A program made the translations under genes and the position numbers. Below the pieces are notes generated by a model that was given only the letters and a program-made list of their open reading frames with translations, was not told the origin of the DNA and did not search any database. Below, piece after piece: positions 58,228 to 64,000 of a DNA stretch of 64,000 nucleotides. Within the stretch, counting starts at the first letter, position 1. The number at the start of each line of letters is the position of its first letter. Source of the stretch: [Clostridium] symbiosum (GTDB lineage Bacteria > Bacillota > Clostridia > Lachnospirales > Lachnospiraceae); NCBI GenBank assembly GCA_036419695.1, contig CP143946.1, positions 952,001 through 1,016,000 of the forward strand, written 5' to 3'.

Positions 58228-58739
58228 AAACGGCGGGACTGATACTGGTGATAGCCTCCTGTACGGGAATCGGAGCCGAGGCGGTGCACAGGCTGAGGGA
58301 GCGGCTAAGGCTTTTAGAGACGCTGCGGCGGATGGCATCCCACATGAAGGGGGAAATCCTGTATGCCAATGTCCCGCTGGCCGAGGCATTGTTCAGAACG
58401 GGAAAACGCAATCCCGGACCGGCAGGAAAGATGTTTATCGAGGTGGCCGAAACACTGGAACAGGAGTCGGGCGAGAGCTTTGAGACGGTCTGGAAAGAGA
58501 AGGCCGGGAGGTTTGCCGCCGAAAGTGCTTTAAATAAGAAGGAACAGGAACAGCTCCAGCGGTTTGGCGAGAGTCTGGGATATCTGGACCGCGACATGCA
58601 GGAAAAGGCAATTCTATTCTATCTGGAGGATTTGGAGCATTCCATAGAGAAGTTACGGAAGGAAGAACCGGAAAAGAGCCGGCTGTTCTTTGGAATGGGA
58701 ATACTGTCGGGACTGTTTCTTGTCGTAATACTAATTTGA
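58218..58739 (+). CDS. spoIIIAB: Stage III sporulation protein AB
   Basis: 173 residues, GspF-like, with an N-terminal membrane helix, RLRLLETLRRMASHMKGEI, and a C-terminal membrane segment (FFGMGILSGLFLVVILI). Membrane part of the channel. Confidence 0.92.
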   Translation: MWMKTAGLILVIASCTGIGAEAVHRLRERLRLLETLRRMASHMKGEILYANVPLAEALFRTGKRNPGPAGKMFIEVAETLEQESGESFETVWKEKAGRFAAESALNKKEQEQLQRFGESLGYLDRDMQEKAILFYLEDLEHSIEKLRKEEPEKSRLFFGMGILSGLFLVVILI

Positions 58740-58808
58740 TGGAATAAAAAATGGAAAGCTGAGAGTGCGGGAACGGCACGAGTTAATAGATGCAGGAGGA
58801 TTTTTCAT

Positions 58809-59003
58809 ATGGGGGTAAGTTTGATTTTCAGGATTGCGGCAGTGGGAATTCTGGTGTCAGTCATCTGCCAGATACTCAAACACAGCGGCAGGGAAGAACA
58901 GGCCTTTCTCACCAGCCTGGCGGGACTGGTGCTGGTGTTGTTCTGGATGATACCGTACATATACCAGCTTTTTGAGACGATGAAAGAGCTGTTTGCATTG
59001 TAA
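58809..59003 (+). CDS. spoIIIAC: Stage III sporulation protein AC
   Basis: 64 residues with two membrane helices (LIFRIAAVGILVSVICQIL and LTSLAGLVLVLFWMIPYI). Size and position in the operon are diagnostic. Ribosome site AGGAGG. Confidence 0.92.
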   Translation: MGVSLIFRIAAVGILVSVICQILKHSGREEQAFLTSLAGLVLVLFWMIPYIYQLFETMKELFAL

Positions 59004-59029
59004 CAGAGGGGCAGGAAGGAGGCGGGTTC

Positions 59030-59416
59030 ATGTCTATCATTACGGCGTCCGTGCTGGGACTTGCCGCCGTGCTTCTGGCGGTGCAGTTTAAAAGTAAGGG
59101 CGGAGAGTATGGAACGTATCTGATTATGGCGGCCGGATTAATCCTGTTTTTCTATGGGACAGGCAAGATGAAAATTATCATCGACACGGCTCACCAGATT
59201 CAGGGCTATATCAATATTAACAGCGTATATCTGACCACACTTCTTAAAATGGCGGGAATTACATATATTGCCGAATTTGCCTCCGGTATCTGTAAAGACG
59301 CCGGGTACGGCGCCATCGGGACGCAGATAGAGATATTTGCAAAACTGTCCATTCTGGCCGTCAGTATGCCGGTGCTGCTGGCGCTTCTGGAGACACTTCA
59401 GGGTTTTTTGGCCTGA
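59030..59416 (+). CDS. spoIIIAD: Stage III sporulation protein AD
   Basis: 128 residues with three to four helices. The blocks YLTTLLKMAGITYIAEFASG and KDAGYGAIGTQIEIFAKL are typical. Ribosome site GGAAGGAGG. Confidence 0.93.
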   Translation: MSIITASVLGLAAVLLAVQFKSKGGEYGTYLIMAAGLILFFYGTGKMKIIIDTAHQIQGYININSVYLTTLLKMAGITYIAEFASGICKDAGYGAIGTQIEIFAKLSILAVSMPVLLALLETLQGFLA

Positions 59417-59442
59417 GGCGGCGGAATGAAAAGGGAAGGCTG

Positions 59443-60780
59443 GTGGATGTGCTTCATATGAGAGACGGGATAAGAATGCGGTCATTAAAACGTATCATGA
59501 AACAGTTGAAAATTCAGTTAAAAGAAGTGGTGAGAACGGGAAAATGCGGCGCCGTTCTGTTCCTGCTTGCGGCTGCAATGGTATTTCCGGGATTCTGCTT
59601 CCGGGCCGAGGCGGCGGAAACGCCGGGGCAGAAAGGCGGCGGAGGCTATGAGGCGGACGGCGGCTATGGAACGAATGGAGGCTATGAAGCAGGCGGCGGT
59701 TACGAGGCGGAGACCGGAAATCTTCTGGATGATTTTGATCTGGCTAAAATAGAAAACTTTATGAGTGAGGAGAGCGGAAACGGGACGTTTTCTTTCACAT
59801 TTAAAGAATTGATTTTGGAGCTGATGAAGGGGAATTTTTCCGGAGTTTTTCACGAGTGTCTGCTTTCGTTGCGGGACAGCCTTTTTGGGGAGATAGCAAA
59901 AAACGGGAAGTGGATGGGACAGGTCCTGATCCTGGGACTGACCGGGGCGATATTTGCCAATTTTTCAAGTATCTTTTCCAACAGCCAGATTGCGGAGACG
60001 GGATTTTATGTAACCTATCTTCTGATGTTTACATTCTTAGCATCGAGTTTCCTGACCGGGATTGCCATCACGAAGGAGATTCTGTCCCATATCATTGAAT
60101 TTATGCGGGCCCTGGTCCCAACCTATTTTCTCGCGGTCTCCTTCTCGGGAGGGAGCCTGACCTCGGCAGCGGGCTATGGATGGATGCTCTTTTCCATCAG
60201 CGCTGTGGAATGGCTTGTTTTAAGGCTCCTGCTTCCAGTCCTGCGGATTTATATTCTTTTTGTTCTGGCGGGGCATATGGTGAAAGAGGACATCTTCTCC
60301 AGAATGACCGAACTGCTGGACAGTTCCATCCGCTGGGGACTCAAAACCATGACGGGAGTGATACTGGGGTTTCATTTACTGCAGAATCTGGTTACCCCTT
60401 ATGCCGATTCACTCAAAAATACGTCGCTTCAGCGTTTTGTCAGCGTCATACCGGGGCTGGGGCAGGGGGCGGCGGCAGTCTCCCAGATGATGATGGGAGC
60501 CGGGGTGCTGATTAAAAACAGCATCGGAGCCGGGGCGGTTATCATTCTCATCTTGATATCCGTCATCCCGTTATTAAAGCTTGTGATTCTCTGCCTGTTT
60601 TATCAGGGAGCTGCAGCGCTTTTGCAGCCGGTCTGCGATAAGAGGATGGTGGCGTGCATCAGCGAGGTGGGAAACGGCTGCCGCCTTCTGCTTTCCATGG
60701 CGGCGACGGCGCTCCTGCTTTTCAGTGTCTCGCTGGCAATTGTGTGTACGGCTGCCAATGCCACCTATTTTGCAGGTTAA
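59443..60780 (+). CDS. spoIIIAE: Stage III sporulation protein AE
   Basis: A multi-helix membrane protein whose C-terminal two thirds match SpoIIIAE (VPTYFLAVSFSGG, RFVSVIPGLGQGAAAVSQMM). The start is uncertain: GTG 59443, GTG 59449 and ATG 59458 are possible behind AAGGGAAGG. The N-terminal mature region has a local Gly/Tyr/Glu repeat (GGYEADGGYGTNGGYEAGGG) not seen in Bacillus. Confidence 0.92.
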   Translation: MDVLHMRDGIRMRSLKRIMKQLKIQLKEVVRTGKCGAVLFLLAAAMVFPGFCFRAEAAETPGQKGGGGYEADGGYGTNGGYEAGGGYEAETGNLLDDFDLAKIENFMSEESGNGTFSFTFKELILELMKGNFSGVFHECLLSLRDSLFGEIAKNGKWMGQVLILGLTGAIFANFSSIFSNSQIAETGFYVTYLLMFTFLASSFLTGIAITKEILSHIIEFMRALVPTYFLAVSFSGGSLTSAAGYGWMLFSISAVEWLVLRLLLPVLRIYILFVLAGHMVKEDIFSRMTELLDSSIRWGLKTMTGVILGFHLLQNLVTPYADSLKNTSLQRFVSVIPGLGQGAAAVSQMMMGAGVLIKNSIGAGAVIILILISVIPLLKLVILCLFYQGAAALLQPVCDKRMVACISEVGNGCRLLLSMAATALLLFSVSLAIVCTAANATYFAG

Positions 60781-60791
60781 GGAGGGAGAGA

Positions 60792-61529
60792 ATGGACGGA
60801 ATTTATGCCTGGGTCAGGAATATTGTATATTATCTGATATTCATGACCATCATTACAAATCTTCTTCCGGCAGGAAAGTATGAAAAGTATCTCAGGCTCT
60901 TTGCGGGCTGTATCCTGATTCTTCTGGTGATGAAGCCGCTGACCGGGAGCCTCAGGCTGGAGGAAAAAATCAATGCGATTTTCCGCTCAGTTTCCTTTGA
61001 AAATGAGGCCGGGGAACTGAAGGGTGAATTGGATGGGATGGAGCAGAAGAGGCTTGACCGCCTGATTGGAAGTTATGAAGCATCGGCTGAGGAGGAGTTA
61101 ATCCGTATGGCCGGGGAAGAAGGGATTGAGGCGGTTGCCGCTTCTGTGGTAATAGAGGGAGACAGTAGAAATCCTGATTTTGGAAAGGTGAAAAAGATTG
61201 CCCTGAGATTAAAAAAGACGGAAGAGACGGCGGACGCTCAAGAAAATGCGGATGGAGGGCGGACGAAGACGGCCAAAGAGGACAGAATTACCCTGGAAAA
61301 AGTTGAGAAAGTATCGGTCAGGCTGGACGGCTCCGGACAGGACAGGAATGAAGAATCCTTGCGGGACAGCCGGAGCGGAGACCAGGAACAGGGGAAAAGC
61401 GATGTCGAGGCTGCGGGTAAAGTGATTGCTACAGCGCAGGAAAATGAAATGATCAGGCAGTTCAGGCGGACGATAGCCGGGTATTATCAGATGGAGGAAG
61501 AAAATGTGGAAATCGGGCTGGAAGATTAA
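60792..61529 (+). CDS. spoIIIAF: Stage III sporulation protein AF
   Basis: The start at ATG 60792 follows GGAGGGAG. Two N-terminal helices (YYLIFMTIITNLLPAGKYEKY, FAGCILILLVMKPLTGSL) precede a soluble ring-forming domain interrupted by a charged insertion rich in E, D and K (residues about 140-215). 245 residues, longer than the Bacillus protein. Confidence 0.9.
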   Translation: MDGIYAWVRNIVYYLIFMTIITNLLPAGKYEKYLRLFAGCILILLVMKPLTGSLRLEEKINAIFRSVSFENEAGELKGELDGMEQKRLDRLIGSYEASAEEELIRMAGEEGIEAVAASVVIEGDSRNPDFGKVKKIALRLKKTEETADAQENADGGRTKTAKEDRITLEKVEKVSVRLDGSGQDRNEESLRDSRSGDQEQGKSDVEAAGKVIATAQENEMIRQFRRTIAGYYQMEEENVEIGLED

Positions 61530-62160
61530 CAAAGACTGGGTGAAGGGAAAAGAAAAATGGATGCTTCTGCTGGTGTGCGGACTGATTCTGCTGATTCTGT
61601 CATTTCCGGTGGGGCCGAAAAAAGAAAAGGGGGAGGAGGCAGGTTCCCCGGCTGTTCAGGGGCAGCTGATACCGGAAAGGGGGGAGGAGGACTCCAATAC
61701 ACGGACCGCGGCCGGGAAAATATCGGGTACGGTGGACGACGATGAACGGAAATATGAAAAAGAGATGGAACAGCGGGTTAAAGACATCCTGAAAAACGTG
61801 GACGGAGTGGGGGAGGTAGATGTAATGCTCACCCTCAAATCCTCAAAAGAAAAGGTCCTCCATGTGGACCGTGACAAAAGCCGTTCTGCGACGGAAGAAA
61901 AGGACAGCGCCGGAGGAACGAGAAAATCACAGACCGAGGAGATTAAAGAGACGGCTCTGACCGCAGGAGCGACGGGTTCCCAGGAGCCGGTGGTAGAGAA
62001 AGAGCTGCAGCCGCAGATAGAAGGAATCATCATCAGCGCCCAGGGAGGCGGAAGCCCTCAGGTGAAAGCGGAAATTTCCGAGGCAATGGAAGCTTTATTC
62101 GGCCTGCCTGCGCATAAAATAAAGGTGTTAAAACGGGTGGGACATTTGCAGAATCAGTGA
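61504..62160 (+). CDS. spoIIIAG: Stage III sporulation protein AG
   Basis: It overlaps spoIIIAF by 26 bases. One membrane helix (LLLVCGLILLILSFPVG) is followed by an acidic linker and the ring domain (VDGVGEVDVMLTLKSSKEKV, IEGIIISAQGGGSPQVKAEI). It forms the large ring of the channel. Confidence 0.93.
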   Translation: MWKSGWKINKDWVKGKEKWMLLLVCGLILLILSFPVGPKKEKGEEAGSPAVQGQLIPERGEEDSNTRTAAGKISGTVDDDERKYEKEMEQRVKDILKNVDGVGEVDVMLTLKSSKEKVLHVDRDKSRSATEEKDSAGGTRKSQTEEIKETALTAGATGSQEPVVEKELQPQIEGIIISAQGGGSPQVKAEISEAMEALFGLPAHKIKVLKRVGHLQNQ

Positions 62161-62254
62161 GACAGGATGAAAGATACTCAAAATGTAGACAAAATACTAC
62201 AGACAGGCATAAAACGGCATCGCCGTCATAAAATAAAAGTATTAAAGCGGGTGG
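62113..62254 (+). repeat. Short duplication of the spoIIIAG 3' end
   Basis: A 28-base stretch (62113-62140, encoding HKIKVLKRV) recurs with about three changes at 62227-62254 in the spoIIIAG-spoIIIAH gap, again followed by a stop codon. Confidence 0.65.
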
Positions 62255-62273
62255 AATAAAGGAGCATAATATT

Positions 62274-63008
62274 ATGAAGATGAAAAGAATCTTTAGGAGA
62301 AACCAGATAATCATTACCACACTTGCCATTATGATCGCAGCAGCAGGATACCTGAACTACTCCGGTAAAAAGGAAGTGGCGGGCGGAGAAGTCTACGAGG
62401 CCGGAGTTACAGAGATTTCTGATGAGGATATATTGGCAGAGAACCAGGCTGTTTCAGGCGGAGCCGCCGGCCAGACTGCGGAAAATGTCTCATCGGGTAA
62501 TGCAACGGGCGAAGACGGCCAGTACCAGGAGATAGCAAGCCTCGATGATCCGGACGAGGGAGGAAGCGCTCTGACGGGTTCCGATCAGGCAGATGGAAGT
62601 TCTTCGATTGATAACCCGGGCGAAGCAGTTCTGACCGGCGGAACAAGCGTAACAGACTACATAGCCAATGTACAGCTAAACAGAGAGCAGGTCCGTGCCA
62701 AGAGCAAAGAGACATTGATGAGCATCATCAACAATGAGAGTGTAGACGCTGCTTCCAAAGAAGCGGCAACCCAGAGCCTGATGGCCCTGTCGGCTATCGC
62801 AGAAAAAGAAAACGCCGCGGAAACCCTTCTGATGGCAAAAGGTTTTGCCGATCCGGTAGTCAGCATCACAGACGGTAAAGTAGACGTTGTTGTAAATGCA
62901 AGCAGCATCACGGATCCACAGCGTGCCCAGATTGAGGACATCGTTAAGAGAAAAACAGAAACGGGCGCTGAGAATATCGTTATTACGCTGATGAATCTTC
63001 AGGAATAA
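62274..63008 (+). CDS. spoIIIAH: Stage III sporulation protein AH
   Basis: 244 residues. An N-terminal membrane helix (QIIITTLAIMIAAAGYLNYSG), a long acidic linker, and a C-terminal YscJ/FliF-like ring domain (LNREQVRAKSKETLMSIINN, GFADPVVSITDGKVDVVVNA). It pairs with SpoIIQ across the intermembrane space. Ribosome site AAAGGAG. Confidence 0.93.
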   Translation: MKMKRIFRRNQIIITTLAIMIAAAGYLNYSGKKEVAGGEVYEAGVTEISDEDILAENQAVSGGAAGQTAENVSSGNATGEDGQYQEIASLDDPDEGGSALTGSDQADGSSSIDNPGEAVLTGGTSVTDYIANVQLNREQVRAKSKETLMSIINNESVDAASKEAATQSLMALSAIAEKENAAETLLMAKGFADPVVSITDGKVDVVVNASSITDPQRAQIEDIVKRKTETGAENIVITLMNLQE

Positions 63009-63205
63009 ATCATCTGCCGCCGGAGATCGAAGACGTTAAGAATACCGCTATTACCGTGCTCCGGCCACAGGCCGGGGCATTTGGCATGTCAACGAAGCCG
63101 CCACTCTGTAGAATTCATGACATCCGCCATCCCGCAGAGGCGTCCCCGCACCTCAGCTGAAAATCGGACTGTTGCATAATTTGTACCATTAAGGGGAAAA
63201 CTCCT

Positions 63206-63233
63206 TTGCAAACCACAGCCTTTTTGTTATAAT
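63206..63233 (+). promoter_or_regulatory. Sigma-A promoter of the Asp23-family gene
   Basis: TTGCAA (63206-63211), 16-base spacer, TATAAT (63228-63233). The preceding 63009-63200 stretch holds only a small CCGGCC/GGCCGG hairpin. Confidence 0.7.
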
Positions 63234-63266
63234 GGGAATATCACGAGGATACAGGAGGTAACAAAG

Positions 63267-63656
63267 GTGTCGAAAGAGATTGCAGATAGAAATACACATA
63301 TATTGTACGAAAAAGACAAAATTGGTGAAGTGCAGATTGCGGACGAGGTTGTTGCAATCATCGCCGGACTGGCAGCGACAGAGGTAGAGGGCGTGGATTC
63401 CATGGCCGGTAATATCACGAATGAGCTGGTAGGAAAGCTCGGCATGAAGAACCTGAGCAAGGGGGTCAAGGTTACGGTGACGGAGGAACATGTAAGTGTC
63501 GATCTGTCCCTTAATATGAAATATGGCTACAGCATCCCCGATGTCAGTGAAAAAGTGCAGGACAAAGTAAAGACTGCAATAGAGAATATGACAGGCCTTA
63601 TGGTCCTGGAAGTGAATATTAAAATTGCAGGCGTTAATATGGACGAGAATAAGTAG
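63267..63656 (+). CDS. Asp23/Gls24-family protein
   Basis: A 129-residue protein starting at GTG 63267 behind AGGAGGTAAC. The family pattern is GEVQIADEVVAIIAGLAATEVEGVDSM-like (read as IADEVVAIIAGLAATEVEGV) with a C-terminal VNIKIAGVNM. These proteins associate with the envelope and stress response. The position after spoIIIA is conserved in clostridia. Confidence 0.92.
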   Translation: MSKEIADRNTHILYEKDKIGEVQIADEVVAIIAGLAATEVEGVDSMAGNITNELVGKLGMKNLSKGVKVTVTEEHVSVDLSLNMKYGYSIPDVSEKVQDKVKTAIENMTGLMVLEVNIKIAGVNMDENK

Positions 63657-63729
63657 GCGGTATCTGTTTACACGGCAGTAAAGACTCTGTAAAGAATGCC
63701 GGATTCTCAGATTATTCTTCTTTTTATTC

Positions 63730-63758
63730 TTGACGGCTGTGGAAACATGTGGTAAGAT
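63730..63758 (+). promoter_or_regulatory. Sigma-A promoter of the riboswitch leader
   Basis: TTGACG (63730-63735), 17-base spacer, TAAGAT (63753-63758). A start near 63765 falls just ahead of the aptamer. Confidence 0.75.
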
Positions 63759-63767
63759 GAAGCCGTT

Positions 63768-63897
63768 AAAAGGGAGTAGTTGCAACATGTAATCAACATA
63801 CCCTGGGCCGGGTTTACAGGTCCATGGTTACATGCCTGTATGAAATGTAGAGGAACAAGACTTTTAGCATATGAAAATATGCTGAAAGTCTTTTTTT
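63768..63897 (+). promoter_or_regulatory. Probable yybP-ykoY (manganese) riboswitch with terminator
   Basis: The 5' end AAAAGGGAGTAG (63768-63779) and 3' end CAAGACTTTT (63856-63865) match the conserved closing strands of the yybP-ykoY aptamer. Internal stems include CATGTAA/TTACATG (63786-63792, 63828-63834). The 3' strand also forms a terminator, AAGACTTTTAGCATAT with ATATGCTGAAAGTCTT, then seven T. Metal binding would free the downstream gene, which lies beyond the window and is probably a manganese exporter or related membrane protein. Confidence 0.6.
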
Positions 63898-63930
63898 ATA
63901 CCATAGGAAAGTGTTCCTATGATATAAAAA
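63892..63930. terminator. Second hairpin after the riboswitch
   Basis: TTTTTATACCATAGGAA pairs with TTCCTATGATATAAAAA across an AGTG loop, a bidirectional terminator-like hairpin. It suggests either tandem control of the next gene or a minus-strand gene ending here. Confidence 0.55.
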
Positions 63931-64000
63931 AGCCCTCCGCGATTTAAAACATTTTCCGGCGGATGCGCTTACATAAGAAAAATTCATAAAAGGTATGTTT

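Noticed and set aside
1..64000. tRNA, rRNA or IS transposase genes
   Set aside because: None recognised: no cloverleaf with TTCGAATC-type arms, no rRNA segments and no transposase motif. A covariance scan would be needed to exclude small RNAs.

Overview
The window is bacterial and most likely comes from a mid-GC, spore-forming gut Lachnospiraceae (Clostridium symbiosum / Enterocloster / Hungatella-like). The evidence is a complete spoIIIAA-AH operon followed by an Asp23-family gene, a spoVB-like flippase, strong GGAGG ribosome binding sites, a leucine-type T-box leader, AzlCD, AmmeMemoRadiSam proteins and many small lipoproteins. The genus is inferred from gene content, not proven.

Layout. 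(1) 1-4000 is the end of a prophage. It holds a frameshifted tyrosine recombinase, a minus-strand array of short coding cassettes that each restart at the same octamer (TCGCCATT on the plus strand), then a lysis module (XhlA-like protein, holin, amidase with cell-wall-binding tail). (2) 4300-13100 is chromosomal: a lipoprotein, a lipid-anchored barnase with its barstar, a YgjP-type metallopeptidase, a RecJ-like exonuclease, AzlCD, FolD, a SIMPL lipoprotein, a small DMT transporter and ComEA. (3) 13100-29320 holds regulators and envelope genes: an orphan response regulator, GNAT, a CAT-fold acyltransferase plus esterase, RlmH, a SpoVB-like flippase, a solute-binding lipoprotein with its own two-component system, an ECF sigma/anti-sigma pair, an sce7726-type nuclease, and a Mef-like MFS pump behind an 8-codon leader peptide ending in RLR. 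(4) 29400-36820 holds a LysR / OYE-type reductase / sodium symporter locus, an SdpR-SdpI pair and a twice-frameshifted MATE gene. (5) 36900-41710 holds a T-box-controlled 2-isopropylmalate synthase fused to an AraC-type DNA-binding domain, then an AmmeMemoRadiSam pair. (6) 41800-54260 is an amino-acid or peptide catabolic island: a sigma-54 activator, a sharp -24/-12 promoter, a D-cysteine desulfhydrase-like enzyme, a Dpp/Opp-type ABC transporter, then threonine dehydratase, RidA and an RpiR regulator. (7) 54300-57090 holds a lipoprotein, a large imperfect inverted repeat without a recognisable gene, a Vat-like acetyltransferase and pyridoxamine kinase. (8) 57200-64000 holds spoIIIA, asp23 and, at the edge, a likely yybP-ykoY (manganese) riboswitch whose gene lies outside.

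The most interesting signals are the LeuA-AraC fusion under a T-box, the RLR leader peptide before the Mef-like pump, the shufflon-like prophage cassette array beside a broken recombinase, and two families of interspersed palindromic repeats that sit at gene 3' ends and supply new C-terminal tails. All family assignments are from reading motifs; no database search was possible.
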